From assembly GCA_020442465.1 (NCBI GenBank), contig JAGRJY010000108.1:248001-312000 (forward strand): DNA of 64,000 bases. Direction: 5' to 3'. Position numbers and translations under genes: made by a program. Positions 36,314 through 45,845 of the stretch are shown here, in pieces; the stretch's first letter is position 1, and each line of letters starts with the position of its first letter. The DNA comes from Lysobacterales bacterium (GTDB lineage: Bacteria > Pseudomonadota > Gammaproteobacteria > Xanthomonadales > Xanthomonadaceae). The notes below the pieces were generated by a model, which was not told the origin of the DNA, searched no databases, and saw nothing but the letters and a program-made list of their open reading frames with translations.

Positions 36314-36901
36314 TCAGGCGCGCCGCGCGATGTAGGGGTTGAGTCCGCTGGCGTGATCGGTGGCGTCGATCACCGCGCGAATCTCCGGCACACGCTGGCG
36401 CAGCGTCTGCTCGACCCCGCCACGCAGCGTCGCATCAACCATACCGCATCCGTGGCAGCCGCCGCCGAAGCGCAGCACTACGTCAAGATCCGCGGTGATC
36501 TCTTCCAGCGATACCCGGCCTCCATGCGAGGCGAGCTGTGGGTTGATCTCCTCATCCAATACGCCGCGCACGCGCTCGAACATCGAGCCCGACCCCGGCG
36601 CGGAGCCCTTGATGCGCGGCGCACGGATGCTCACCTGGCCGCCGCCCAGCGCCGCCGTGAAGTCGATCGATGCGCCGTCGAAGTACGGCACGCTGGCCGA
36701 TTCGACGTGGAGTACGAAACCATCGCATTCGATCGCCCATTCGTCGCCCTGCAGCTCGTGCGGCAGACAGAACTCGAGCTTGGCGTCGGCACTCGGCGTG
36801 CCGGCACGCAAGGCGCTGAGGCGAATGCCGACGCCGGGCTCATCCTGCTGGGCCACCAGGCGACGGAAATAGTCCAGCGCGCTGGGGGATATCTCGATCA
36901 T
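36314..36901 (-). CDS. nfuA: Fe/S biogenesis protein NfuA
   Basis: Cluster carrier combining a degenerate A-type domain (about 1-95, lacking the cysteine triad) with a C-terminal Nfu domain bearing C149 and C152 in GGGCHGCGM. 195 residues, the same as E. coli NfuA. The ATG at 36901 follows a GGAG; upstream frame is not conserved. With the IscA-type gene at 12.5 kb this is the second Fe-S carrier in the window. Confidence 0.95.
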   Translation of the reverse strand: MIEISPSALDYFRRLVAQQDEPGVGIRLSALRAGTPSADAKLEFCLPHELQGDEWAIECDGFVLHVESASVPYFDGASIDFTAALGGGQVSIRAPRIKGSAPGSGSMFERVRGVLDEEINPQLASHGGRVSLEEITADLDVVLRFGGGCHGCGMVDATLRGGVEQTLRQRVPEIRAVIDATDHASGLNPYIARRA

Positions 36902-37109
36902 GCTTGCACTCCGAATCCTGCTTAACATTGTGTTTGTGCCGACCGGCGTCCGTCCAGTGCGCGAACGTCCGCCCGACGGGCCTGCGCATGTCGCCGCCCA
37001 CGGCGTCGCCCGCGCGTGATGTCGGTGCGGCAGCCGAGCCGGGCAAGTTTCCGCCCATCCACGATACGACCCTGCAAAGTCTATACGGGGCGCGTTAGAA
37101 AGCCGTTGC

Positions 37110-37115
37110 TATACT
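37110..37115 (+). promoter_or_regulatory. -10 element upstream of phhB
   Basis: TATACT preceded by TTGC (TTGCTATACT), 32 bp before the phhB start codon. No convincing -35. The rest of the gap to nfuA (36902-37109) shows nothing else clear. Confidence 0.4.
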
Positions 37116-37147
37116 GCGCCGCGCCCCCTGAATCACGGATTGCAGGC

Positions 37148-37495
37148 ATGTCCGACACCCCGCTCGCCGACCGCCACTGCACCCCCTTGCGGGGCGCCGA
37201 ACACTGCATCCGACCCGGTGAGCTCGGCCCGGCGCTGGCGACGCTGCCCGGGTGGTCAGCCATCGAGGACGGCGCGGCCATCGGTCGAAGCTATGCGTTC
37301 AGCGACTACTACCACACCATGGCATTCGTGAATGCGCTGGCCTACGTGGCCCACCGCGAGGATCATCACCCCGACCTGGGCGTTCACTACAACCGCTGTG
37401 TGGTGCGCTTCAGCACCCACGACTGCGGCGGCGTCACCGCCAACGACCTGATCTGCGCCGCCAAGGCCGACGCCCTGTTCGCCGAATCGAAGTAG
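37148..37495 (+). CDS. phhB: Pterin-4a-carbinolamine dehydratase
   Basis: Regenerates the pterin cofactor of aromatic amino acid hydroxylases. The 115 residues contain the family motif EDHHPD (H73, H74, P75) and the later HDCGGVT with the third histidine. Phenylalanine hydroxylase is not adjacent. A CxxC-like or duplicated domain is absent. Starts at ATG 37148; upstream open frame is not coding. Confidence 0.94.
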   Translation: MSDTPLADRHCTPLRGAEHCIRPGELGPALATLPGWSAIEDGAAIGRSYAFSDYYHTMAFVNALAYVAHREDHHPDLGVHYNRCVVRFSTHDCGGVTANDLICAAKADALFAESK

Positions 37496-37552
37496 AGCCC
37501 GAGTCGCGGCTGCACGTGCGACCGCCGCGAGTGCAGCGGCGCGCAGCGCGAA

Positions 37553-38512
37553 TCAGCCCGCGCCCTGCACCAGCCGATCCAGCACCATCCGCAGGTCGTC
37601 GGGCAGCGGGGCATTCAGCACGTAGGGCTGCGCACCATCTTCCAGCGCGAAGCGCAGTTCGGCCGCATGCAGGAACAGCCGTTTCAAGCCGAGCCGCTTG
37701 ATCCCGGCATTGGCCGACTTGTCGCCGTACTTGTCGTCGCCCAGCACAGGATGACCGCTGTGCCCTGCGTGCACGCGAATCTGGTGGGTGCGGCCGGTCT
37801 CGATCTCGACTTCAACGTAGCTGGCCGAGGCAAATCGATCGATCACCCGGAAATGGCTGACCGAGTCCTTGCCGGCCGCGTCGACCCGGACCATGCGCTC
37901 GCCGCCCTGCAGCACCGAACGCTCCAGCGGCGCGTCGACGGTGAACTTCTCCCGCTTGATCCGACCGGCCAACAGGCTGAGGTAGCGCTTGTGCACGCCG
38001 CCCTCGCGCATCAGCCGCTGCAGCTCGGTCAGCGCCGAGCGCTTGCGCGCGAGCACCAGCACGCCCGATGTGTCGCGGTCGAGGCGGTGGACCAGCTCCA
38101 GGGTTTCGTTCGGCCGCGCCGCACGGAGGATCTCGATGGCGCCGAAAGCCACGCCGGAACCTCCGTGGCTGGCGATGCCCGACGGCTTGCTGATGGCCAG
38201 GATGGCGCGATCCTCGAAGATCACGCTGTCCTGGAGGAGGCGGATTTGCGCCGCGCCGGGTGCGCCGCGGTCGGTCGGCGTGTCCATGCGCACCGGCGGC
38301 AGGCGCACTTCGTCGCCGCCCTCCAGGCGCGTGTCGGGCTTGGCCCGCTTGCCGTTCACCCGCACCTGACCCGTCCGCACGATGCGGTAGATCACCGATT
38401 TGGGCACACCCTTGAACTGGCCGGCGAGGAAGTTGTCCAGGCGCTGCCCGGCCCGATCCTCGGCGACCTGAACCAGCCGGACCCCGGGACCCGCGCTGTC
38501 GTTTGCTGCCAT
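37553..38512 (-). CDS. rluC: 23S rRNA pseudouridine synthase, RluC type
   Basis: Isomerises uridines 955, 2504 and 2580 of 23S rRNA in E. coli. An S4 RNA-binding domain (about 15-75, QRLDNFLAGQFKGVPKSVIYR) precedes the RluA-family catalytic domain with the active-site aspartate in VHRLDRDTSG and the GRTHQIRVH motif. 319 residues from ATG 38512. It is divergent from rne, the conserved order in gammaproteobacteria. Confidence 0.94.
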   Translation of the reverse strand: MAANDSAGPGVRLVQVAEDRAGQRLDNFLAGQFKGVPKSVIYRIVRTGQVRVNGKRAKPDTRLEGGDEVRLPPVRMDTPTDRGAPGAAQIRLLQDSVIFEDRAILAISKPSGIASHGGSGVAFGAIEILRAARPNETLELVHRLDRDTSGVLVLARKRSALTELQRLMREGGVHKRYLSLLAGRIKREKFTVDAPLERSVLQGGERMVRVDAAGKDSVSHFRVIDRFASASYVEVEIETGRTHQIRVHAGHSGHPVLGDDKYGDKSANAGIKRLGLKRLFLHAAELRFALEDGAQPYVLNAPLPDDLRMVLDRLVQGAG

Positions 38513-38532
38513 GCACCCTCGCCTGTTAGAAT
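38503..38532 (+). promoter_or_regulatory. Promoter of rne
   Basis: TTGCTG (38503-38508), 18-bp spacer, TAGAAT (38527-38532). The -35 lies within the first codons of rluC on the other strand. The predicted start near 38539 gives a leader of about 360 nt, matching the 361-nt leader of E. coli rne. Confidence 0.6.
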
Positions 38533-38538
38533 CCGCCC

Positions 38539-38898
38539 GCGCAACGACGTCCGGCTTTTGCTGTCCGCTCAATGATTTACGGCGAACAGCGCAATCCGGG
38601 TCGAACGACTTCAAGGCCGCCCTGGCGGCGCATGGTAGCGAAGCTCGCACGATCCGGTCAGATGTGGTCGCACGGCAACCATACACGTGGTTGTTCCGGC
38701 ATGGAGGCCGGGACGGCGAGACAGTGCCTACCGGTTTTTTGGGTTTTTGCTTTACGCAAGCGCTCCCGCGGATGAACTCCGTAGGTCTGTAGCGCTGGAT
38801 CATTCGCAAGGCCGCCAGGCGCCCAGCGCCGGCGGCTGCCCAACCAGGGTGCGGACCCGGCGTTCCTCGCGGTCGAGCGCGTGAGGAATGACAACAAC
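38539..38898 (+). ncRNA. RNase E 5' leader (rne5-type autoregulatory element)
   Basis: Long untranslated leader before rne, without a plausible coding sequence. Near 38729-38764 it contains ACCGGTTTTTTGGG, TTTTTGC and TTTACGCAAGCG, a U-rich segment next to hairpin-forming sequence, as in gammaproteobacterial rne leaders where RNase E cleaves its own mRNA to control its level. The match is by position, length and U-rich character; no covariance model was run. Confidence 0.6.
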
Positions 38899-41800
38899 AT
38901 GAAGAGAATGCTCATCAATGCGACCCAGCAGGAAGAACTGCGGGTTGCCATCGTCGACGGCCAGTCGCTTTACGACATCGACATCGAGCAGCCGTCGAAA
39001 GAGCAGAAGAAGGGCAATATCTACAAGGGCCGCATCACCCGGCTCGAGCCCTCGCTGGAAGCCGCCTTCGTCGAATACGGCGGCGAGCGCCACGGCTTCC
39101 TGCCGCTGAAGGAAATTTCCCGCGACTACTTCCAGCAAGGTGCCGACGCCAACAAGTCGAGCATCAAGGAACTGCTGCGCGAGGGCCAGGAGGTCGTCGT
39201 CCAGGTCGACAAGGAAGAGCGCGGCACCAAGGGCGCGGCGCTGACCACCTTCATTTCCTTGGCGGGTCGCTATCTGGTGCTGATGCCGAACAGCCCGCGC
39301 GCCGGTGGCGTCTCGCGCCGCATCGAGGGCGACGACCGGCAGGCCCTGAAGGAAGCGATGGATGCGCTGACCATTCCCGACGACATGGGCGTGATCATCC
39401 GCACCGCCGGCGTGGGCCGCGATGCCGAAGAGCTGCAGTGGGACCTCGACTACCTGCTCCAGGTCTGGAAGGCGATCGCCGAGGCGGCGCTGACCAAGCC
39501 CTCCCCCTTCCTGATCTACCAGGAGTCGCGCCTGATCATCCGCGCGCTGCGCGACTACTTGCGCAACGATATCGGCGAGATCCTGATCGACCATGAAGAG
39601 GTCTACGACGACGCGCTGGAATTCGTCCAGCAGGTCATGCCGCACAACCTGCGCAAGGTAAAGCGCTACAGCGACACCACCCCGCTGTTCTCGCGATTCC
39701 AGATCGAGACCCAGATCGAGAACGCGTACGAGCGTTCGGTGCGTCTGCCGTCGGGCGGCTCGATCGTGGTCGACCAGACCGAAGCCCTCACCGCGATCGA
39801 CGTCAACTCGGCGCGCGCCACCAAGGGCGGTGACATCGAAGAGACCGCCTTCAACACCAACCTCGAAGCCGCTGACGAAGTGGCCCGTCAGCTGCGCCTG
39901 CGCGATCTCGGCGGCCTGGTCGTCGTCGATTTCATCGACATGAGTTCGAGCAAGCACCAGCGCGAAGTCGAGAATCGCCTGCAGCACGCTTTGCGCCACG
40001 ATCGCGCGCGCGTCCAGGTCGGCCGCATTTCGCGGTTCGGCCTGCTGGAAATGTCGCGCCAGCGCCTGCGTCCCAGCCTGGGCGAGTCCAGCCAGCTGGT
40101 GTGCCCGCGCTGCGAGGGACACGGCCGCCTGCGTTCGGTCGAGTCCCTGTCGCTGTCGATCCTGCGTCTGGTCGAAGAGCAGGCGATGAAGGACAACACC
40201 GGCCAGGTGCTGGTCCAGGCGCCGCAGGAAATCGCCAACTTCCTCAACAACGAGAAGCGCCGCGGCTTGAGCGAGATCGAAGCGCGGCACGATCTGCCGG
40301 TGGTGGTGGTTGCCGACCTGCAGCTGGAAACGCCGCATTTCCATGTCACGCGCATTCGCGAAAACGAGCTGGGCGAGGAATCCAGCCGCCCGAGCTATGC
40401 ACGCACGACCCCGCGCAAGCTGGAGACGCATCAGCTCACCCGCGCCAACCTGAATATTCCGGCCGCACCTGCGGTCACCAACGTCAAGCCTGCGGCGCCT
40501 GCGCCGGTGCGCGTCGAGGCCGAAGCACAACCTGCGCCGACCGCGTCGATCGCCATGCCGACGCCAGCGGTGCCGACCAAGACCGAAGGCATGCTGGCGC
40601 GCATCATTCGCTTCTTCGGCGGTTCGGCTGCGCCCGCGGCGGTGGCGACGACACCTGCGGCGCCGGCCGCATCGGCAGCGGAATCCCGACGCGAAAGCAA
40701 GTCTGGCGATCGCAAGGAACGCGGCAAGCGCGACCGACGGGGCCGCGGCAATGAGCAGCGAGCTGCACGCGACGAGCGCAAGCGTCAGGATGGCGGCAAA
40801 TCTTCACGCAGCGAATCGGAGCGTGGCCAGGAGAAGCAGCGGGACTCGAACCCGCGCGAAGGGCAGCAGCGCGATCAGCAGGCCAAGAGCGAGCGCGCGA
40901 ACGCCACACGTGGCGCCCAGCAGGACAAGCAGAACCAGGACCGCTCGGGGCAGGACAAGGCGACTGCGGACAAGCCGGCTCAGGACAGAGCCGCCCAGGA
41001 TCGTCAGAACCAGGATCGTCAGAGCCAAGGCAAACAGGCCGCCGCGGAGAGCGAGAAACTGGCCGCTGCCGCTGCCGCTGCCGCCGCCACGGATGCGGCC
41101 GTGGCCGCCACGCAGCCTGAACAGGAAGCTGCACCCGGTCAGGACGGCGCGCAGGGCGAAGCGGGTACCGGTCGTCGTCGTCGTGGACGCCGCGGCGGCC
41201 GTCGGCGCCGCAAGAACCAGGACGCGCAGGCGGGCTCGCAGGTCGAGGGTCTCGACCAGGACCAGGATCAGGGTCAGCTCGACCTCGAAGGTGATGACCC
41301 GACTGACACGATCCAGCTCGATCTGATGCCCGCCCCGGGTGCCGGCGACCCTGGCGACTCGAAGTCGATCGACGCGGCCGAGGGCAAGGCTTCCCAGCCG
41401 GCTCGCTCGGGCCAGCCTGCCTTGGTGTTGGTGCCCGCGCCGACGCCGGAGCCTGTCCCGGAAGACGCAGCCGCAGCGGCCGACGTCGCGGTTCCCGCGA
41501 CGGTTTCGGAGCCAGCGCCGGTCCGTGGCGATAAGTCGGCGGACGAGCGGTCCGGCGACGCTGCAGCGGCGGCGGTGGCCTCTGCTGCCACGGCTTCGAA
41601 ATCGGAAGCTGCCGCATCGAGTGGCGATGCGGACGGCGCTGCGCTGAGTGCGCCGCGCGCGGAGGAAGGATCGGCTGCAGCCGCCCACGCCAAACCGGAA
41701 GTCGACCAGGTCGTCGAAGCCGAGGAGCGCGAGACGGCCAGGGTCTCGCACAGCACGGATGACAGCGATTCACGCCCATCGAGCAGTGCAACCCAGCCGA

Positions 41801-42207
41801 CGACGGAATCACCGGCGCAGCCAGAGCAGGCCGTCGCGTCATCGGAAACGGCTGTTGCGGCCGAGAGCGATGCGGTGAAACCGAAGGTTCAAGTCGATAC
41901 GACTGTCGAAACCGTGACGACCGAGTCCTCAACCGCCGCCGTTGAGCCCGCTTCGCAGGACGCACCGGTCGAGCCGTCGGCTTCGGCGAGCAGTGGGCAG
42001 GACGCCGGCGCAGGGCCTGAGGTGGCCGAGACTCCGGCGGCTGACAGCGATGATCGCATCGCCGCCACGGCGACTGAGGAGGAAGCCGGTGCCGAGGCAG
42101 ATACCGAGGAGGCTGGCGCCGAACCGTCAAAGCAGGACGAGTCGGCGACGGATGCGTCGGGCACCCCGGCGCCGACCGACACCGCGCCCGAGAAACTCGC
42201 GAGCTGA
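38899..42207 (+). CDS. rne: Ribonuclease E
   Basis: Endoribonuclease and degradosome scaffold, 1102 residues. The N-terminus [20 protein letters not shown] nearly equals E. coli's. S1 domain at about 35-125, catalytic D301 (AIDVNSAR) and D344 (VVVDFID), and the zinc-link cysteines C402/C405 (CPRCEGHG). After about residue 510 the protein is low-complexity: Arg/Gln/Asp-rich blocks ([28 protein letters not shown]), poly-Ala stretches and a long acidic Ala/Glu/Ser/Thr tail. The ATG at 38899 is chosen over an in-frame GTG 18 bp upstream because of family alignment. Confidence 0.97.
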   Translation: MKRMLINATQQEELRVAIVDGQSLYDIDIEQPSKEQKKGNIYKGRITRLEPSLEAAFVEYGGERHGFLPLKEISRDYFQQGADANKSSIKELLREGQEVVVQVDKEERGTKGAALTTFISLAGRYLVLMPNSPRAGGVSRRIEGDDRQALKEAMDALTIPDDMGVIIRTAGVGRDAEELQWDLDYLLQVWKAIAEAALTKPSPFLIYQESRLIIRALRDYLRNDIGEILIDHEEVYDDALEFVQQVMPHNLRKVKRYSDTTPLFSRFQIETQIENAYERSVRLPSGGSIVVDQTEALTAIDVNSARATKGGDIEETAFNTNLEAADEVARQLRLRDLGGLVVVDFIDMSSSKHQREVENRLQHALRHDRARVQVGRISRFGLLEMSRQRLRPSLGESSQLVCPRCEGHGRLRSVESLSLSILRLVEEQAMKDNTGQVLVQAPQEIANFLNNEKRRGLSEIEARHDLPVVVVADLQLETPHFHVTRIRENELGEESSRPSYARTTPRKLETHQLTRANLNIPAAPAVTNVKPAAPAPVRVEAEAQPAPTASIAMPTPAVPTKTEGMLARIIRFFGGSAAPAAVATTPAAPAASAAESRRESKSGDRKERGKRDRRGRGNEQRAARDERKRQDGGKSSRSESERGQEKQRDSNPREGQQRDQQAKSERANATRGAQQDKQNQDRSGQDKATADKPAQDRAAQDRQNQDRQSQGKQAAAESEKLAAAAAAAAATDAAVAATQPEQEAAPGQDGAQGEAGTGRRRRGRRGGRRRRKNQDAQAGSQVEGLDQDQDQGQLDLEGDDPTDTIQLDLMPAPGAGDPGDSKSIDAAEGKASQPARSGQPALVLVPAPTPEPVPEDAAAAADVAVPATVSEPAPVRGDKSADERSGDAAAAAVASAATASKSEAAASSGDADGAALSAPRAEEGSAAAAHAKPEVDQVVEAEERETARVSHSTDDSDSRPSSSATQPTTESPAQPEQAVASSETAVAAESDAVKPKVQVDTTVETVTTESSTAAVEPASQDAPVEPSASASSGQDAGAGPEVAETPAADSDDRIAATATEEEAGAEADTEEAGAEPSKQDESATDASGTPAPTDTAPEKLAS

Positions 42208-42217
42208 AGCCGCTGAA

Positions 42218-42243
42218 CCGGGCCGCGCCACGCGCCGGCCCGG
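42218..42243. terminator. Hairpin between convergent rne and gacA
   Basis: 7-bp stem CCGGGCC/GGCCCGG with an inner GCGC/GCGC pair in the loop. It is shared by two convergent genes. No T-tract on either strand, so termination would be weak or Rho-assisted. Confidence 0.35.
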
Positions 42244-42271
42244 ATACCCGATCAGGCGCGACCGCCTCTGC

Positions 42272-42913
42272 TCAGTCCGATTCGCCGAGCAGTTTGTAGC
42301 GTCGTGCCAGCTGGGCCAGGGTCACCACGTCGCGCACGCCGAGCTTCTCGAAAATGCGCAGCTTGTGCGTGCTCACGGTCTTGGGGCTGAGACTGAGCAG
42401 TTCGGCGAGTTCCTGGTTGCCCTTGCCCACCGCGAGCAGGCGGGCAATCTCGAACTCCCGGCGCGAGAGCGCGTCGAACGGAGACGCCTCGTCGGCCTCC
42501 ACGGGCGCGAGTGCCAGGCGCTGTGCGATGTCTGCCGACAGGTACTTGCGACCGCGCGCCACGTCGCGGATGGCGCGCAGGAACTCGCTTGCCTCGCAGG
42601 CCTTGGCCACGTAGCCGTGCGCACCGGCCTGCAGCAGGCGACGCGGAAGCGGCCCGTCTTCCTGCACGGTCACGATCAGCACGCGTGTTTCCGAACCCGA
42701 TGCGACCAGACGACGGGTCACTTCCAACCCGCTGATGCCCGGCAAATGCAGATCGCAGACCATCACATCCGGGCGCAGGGAGCGCGCCAGCGCCAGCCCT
42801 TCCTCACCCGTGCTGGCCTCGCCGACGCACTGAATATCGACCTCGCGACCGAGCAGGCCGAGAAATCCCGCCCGCACCAGAGCATGGTCATCGACCAGCA
42901 GAACCTTGATCAT
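42272..42913 (-). CDS. gacA: GacA/UvrY-type response regulator
   Basis: NarL-family two-component regulator, 213 residues. Receiver domain with acidic pocket D8/D9 and phospho-acceptor D54 (VCDLHLPG), VTVQEDGPLPRRLLQAGAHGYVAKA, and a C-terminal LuxR-type HTH (LSLSPKTVSTHKLRIFEKLGV). The block SPFDALSRREFEIARLL aligns well with GacA and UvrY, which activate Csr/Rsm small RNAs. No histidine kinase nor uvrC is adjacent. The ATG at 42913 fits the conserved MIKVLLVDDHALVRAGF. Confidence 0.9.
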   Translation of the reverse strand: MIKVLLVDDHALVRAGFLGLLGREVDIQCVGEASTGEEGLALARSLRPDVMVCDLHLPGISGLEVTRRLVASGSETRVLIVTVQEDGPLPRRLLQAGAHGYVAKACEASEFLRAIRDVARGRKYLSADIAQRLALAPVEADEASPFDALSRREFEIARLLAVGKGNQELAELLSLSPKTVSTHKLRIFEKLGVRDVVTLAQLARRYKLLGESD

Positions 42914-42950
42914 GCCAGCGCCCCCCGACTGGACCGACGATAATGACGCC

Positions 42951-44504
42951 ATGAAACGCGTCGTGCTGTCCACCCTCAATGCCCGATACGCCCATGCTTC
43001 GCTGGGTCTTCGCTACCTGCGCGCCAATCTCGGCGCCCATCGCGAGCGTTCGGCGATTCGCGAGTTCGTCATCGGACAGAGGACCGAGGAGATCGCCGAG
43101 CAGATCCTCGCCGAACGCCCCGACATCCTCGGCCTGGGCGTGTACATCTGGAACGTCGAGGAATGCACGCGCCTGGTGCTGCTGCTCAAACAGGTGGCAC
43201 CCGATCTGGTTGTGGTGCTGGGTGGACCGGAGGTCAGCTACGAGACCGATGCACAACCGATCTGCTCCGCTGCCGACTACGTCATCACCGGCTGGGGCGA
43301 CGTCAGCTTCGCCGAGCTGGTTCGCGCACTCGAGGCCGGCGCGCCGCCCGCAGGACGGATCATCCCCGGTGCGCAGCCCAAACTGGCCGAGCTCGCACTC
43401 CCCTACGGCGAATACACCGAAGAGGATGTCGCCAAGCGACATCTGTACGTCGAAGCCTCGCGCGGATGTCCGTTCAAGTGCGAGTTCTGTCTGTCTGCCC
43501 TCGACAAGACGGCTTGGCCGTTTCCGCTCGATGCGTTCATGCAGGAGCTCGAACACCTCTACGCACGCGGCGCACGCCAGTTCAAGTTCGTCGACCGTAC
43601 GTTCAACCTCAAGGTCGACACTTCGCTGCGCATCCTGCGGTTCTTCCTCGACAAGCTGGCGGCGCATCCGGACGACCCGGTGTTCGCCCACTTCGAGCTG
43701 GTGCCGGATCATCTTCCGGATCGCCTCAAATCGATCCTGCCCGACTTCCCGCCGGGCACCCTGCAATTCGAGATCGGCATCCAGACGTTCAATCCGGATG
43801 TTCAGGCGGCGATCTCCCGCAGGCAGGACAACGACGCCGCCTGCGCCAATCTGGCCTGGCTGCGGGAACACACCCGGGCGCACCTGCATGTCGACCTGAT
43901 CGCCGGCCTGCCGGGCGAGGATCTGCAGAGCTTCGCCGCCGGATTCGACCGGCTCGTGGCGCTGCGCCCACACGAGATCCAGTTCGGCATTCTCAAACGC
44001 CTGCGCGGCGCGCCCGTCGCACGGCACACCGCGGCGCATGACTTGCGCTTCAATCCCGCGCCGCCGTACAGCATCCTTTCGACCGATCGTCTGGACTTCC
44101 CGACGCTGCAGCGGATGACGCGATTCGCCCGCTACTGGGACCTGGTGGCGAACTCGGGCCGCTTCGGCAGCGCCTTGCCGCTGCTCCTCGGTGCCAGCCC
44201 ATTCTCACGCTTCATGCAGTTCTCCGACTGGCTGTACGCGCAGTCGAGGCGCACGCATGCGATCGCCCATGAGCGCCTGATCGGCTACCTTCACGAGTTC
44301 ATGCACAGTGCGCTGGGTGAACAGGAAACCGTCGTGGCCGATGCGCTGGTCGGTGACTACCGGGCCCAGGGCGGACGCACCCGCCTGCCCTTTGACCGCA
44401 GCGACGCGCCGCTTCCGCTACCGCGCAGCAAGGCCGGCAAGGAGGCCGTGCCCAAGCGACAGCGAAGGCACCTCGACAGCGACCTCGCCGCCGCGCAGGA
44501 CTGA
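42951..44504 (+). CDS. B12-binding-fold radical SAM protein (DUF4080 type)
   Basis: 517 residues. The N-terminal 1-140 is a B12-binding-like Rossmann domain (LGGPEVSYE), but the DxHxxG cobalt-ligand motif is not seen. The radical SAM cluster motif is C173, C177, C180 (RGCPFKCEFC), followed by the (beta/alpha) barrel segments (KFVDRTFN, FEIGIQTFNPD, LIAGLPGED). A C-terminal helical region (SPFSRFMQFSDWLYAQ) fits DUF4080. Function unknown in this family. Divergent from gacA; the start codons are only 37 bp apart. Confidence 0.88.
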   Translation: MKRVVLSTLNARYAHASLGLRYLRANLGAHRERSAIREFVIGQRTEEIAEQILAERPDILGLGVYIWNVEECTRLVLLLKQVAPDLVVVLGGPEVSYETDAQPICSAADYVITGWGDVSFAELVRALEAGAPPAGRIIPGAQPKLAELALPYGEYTEEDVAKRHLYVEASRGCPFKCEFCLSALDKTAWPFPLDAFMQELEHLYARGARQFKFVDRTFNLKVDTSLRILRFFLDKLAAHPDDPVFAHFELVPDHLPDRLKSILPDFPPGTLQFEIGIQTFNPDVQAAISRRQDNDAACANLAWLREHTRAHLHVDLIAGLPGEDLQSFAAGFDRLVALRPHEIQFGILKRLRGAPVARHTAAHDLRFNPAPPYSILSTDRLDFPTLQRMTRFARYWDLVANSGRFGSALPLLLGASPFSRFMQFSDWLYAQSRRTHAIAHERLIGYLHEFMHSALGEQETVVADALVGDYRAQGGRTRLPFDRSDAPLPLPRSKAGKEAVPKRQRRHLDSDLAAAQD

Positions 44505-44506
44505 TC

Positions 44507-44968
44507 TCAGCGCTGCGGCTGCTTGCCGAGCGTGGCCCACCAGTGGCGAAACGCCGGGTCGACGTGGAGCGCGCTCAATGGCGCAATGCGCCAGGCTGGT
44601 CGCGCCTCGGCACCGACCCACACACATTCGGCAATCTCTGCGGCCGGACAGGGCGTGCCTGCCACCTCGACGATGTAGCTGCGCGTGCGCACCCGCGTGG
44701 TTGGCTCGTGCACGGCGTCGTCCTCGAATTCACCGAGCAGCACCGCGGAGCCGGGCACCACGCGCACGCCGAGTTCCTCCTCCAGCTCGCGCGACAGGGC
44801 ATCGAGGTCCGATTCACCCTGCTCGGGTTTGCCCCCCGGCTGGATCAGAAAATCGGAACCTCGCTTGCGCACCAGCAGCATGCGCCCTTCTGCATCCGCA
44901 ATGACGGCGGAGACGGTGCGTATCAGTCGGCCCTGCGCACACGAACTACCCGTCGAATCAACCGACAT
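44507..44968 (-). CDS. Nudix hydrolase
   Basis: 153-residue pyrophosphohydrolase. The Nudix box GGKPEQGESDLDALSRELEEELGV is complete in the GX5EX7REUXEEXGU sense, preceded by VRKRGSDFLIQP. The substrate is not determined by sequence; the N-terminal RTVSAVIADAEGRML and LxVRKRGSDF are like those of NUDIX domain proteins with broad nucleotide specificity. Convergent with the radical SAM gene, 3 bp apart. Confidence 0.9.
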   Translation of the reverse strand: MSVDSTGSSCAQGRLIRTVSAVIADAEGRMLLVRKRGSDFLIQPGGKPEQGESDLDALSRELEEELGVRVVPGSAVLLGEFEDDAVHEPTTRVRTRSYIVEVAGTPCPAAEIAECVWVGAEARPAWRIAPLSALHVDPAFRHWWATLGKQPQR

Positions 44969-45028
44969 GGCACGGCTCCCTCGATGGAACGGCCCGGCTC
45001 GGAACACGGTTGAACGCGCGGCGCAGCA

Positions 45029-45811
45029 TCAGCAGGTTGACGGTTCGTCCGTCATCCCCGCGCCCGGCGACACCGGCGTCAGGTCGGCCTGCAAGGCCAC
45101 TCGCTCATCGAAGACAAAGCAGGCGCCGTCGAAGCCCTCACCGCCCACCTGTTCGAAGTAGCCGAGGATGCCGTCCTGCAGCTGCAGCACGTCGTCAAAC
45201 CCGTGGTCGGCCAACCACAGCGCCGCTTTCTCGCAGCGAATGCCTCCCGTGCAGAAGCTGACGATGCGGCGCCCGGACCACCCTGCGCTACGCTGTGCCA
45301 CCGCATCGGGCAAGTCGGTGAAGCAATCGATATCGAGCACTTTCGCGCCGCGGAACGTACCCCAGTCGACTTCCTCACGATTGCGGGTGTCGAGCAGGAG
45401 CAGCGGTTTGCCTTCGTCATCGCAGCCGCGTCGAATCCAGTCGCGAAGCGTCTTCGGCGCGATGGCCTCGGCGCTGCGCGTGAGCGGCGAGCAGCTGGCG
45501 TCGCGAAAGCTGATGATCTCGCGCTTGCACTTGACCTTGAAGCGGGCGAAAGCCGGCGAGTCGCTGAGACTCCATTTGCCCGACATGCCATGCAGCAAGG
45601 GCTCATGGTCACCGAGCCAGTCGAGAAACTCGTCGAGCTGACGTCGCTGGCCAGACAGAAAAAGATTGATGCCTTCCGGCGCGAGCAGCACGGTGCCACG
45701 CAGCCCGACCCGTTCGCCGTAGGCGCGCACGGCGTCGGCAAGCGTCTCGACCTGCTCGAGCGCCACGAACCGGTACGCGGCCAGATTCGAGATGGACGCG
45801 GAATCGATCAT
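45029..45811 (-). CDS. trhO: tRNA uridine(34) hydroxylase TrhO (rhodanese domain)
   Basis: Oxygen-dependent tRNA hydroxylase making 5-hydroxyuridine at wobble U34 (known for E. coli TrhO/YceA). 260 residues: an N-terminal ferredoxin-like domain (GTVLLAPEGINLFLSG) followed by a rhodanese domain with active-site SFCTGGIRCEKAA. ATG 45811 is given; a longer ATG at 45853 would overlap the cobalamin gene by eight bases and lacks a ribosome-binding site. It follows that gene closely on the same strand. Confidence 0.9.
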   Translation of the reverse strand: MIDSASISNLAAYRFVALEQVETLADAVRAYGERVGLRGTVLLAPEGINLFLSGQRRQLDEFLDWLGDHEPLLHGMSGKWSLSDSPAFARFKVKCKREIISFRDASCSPLTRSAEAIAPKTLRDWIRRGCDDEGKPLLLLDTRNREEVDWGTFRGAKVLDIDCFTDLPDAVAQRSAGWSGRRIVSFCTGGIRCEKAALWLADHGFDDVLQLQDGILGYFEQVGGEGFDGACFVFDERVALQADLTPVSPGAGMTDEPSTC

Positions 45812-45845
45812 CGGTACGGCGGGCGAGCCTCCGTGCAACAACCGC

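Noticed and set aside
40604..42130. 508-codon minus-strand open frame over the RNase E tail
   Set aside because: Arises from the low-complexity Arg/Pro-rich reverse of the RNase E C-terminus; no ribosome-binding site or family.
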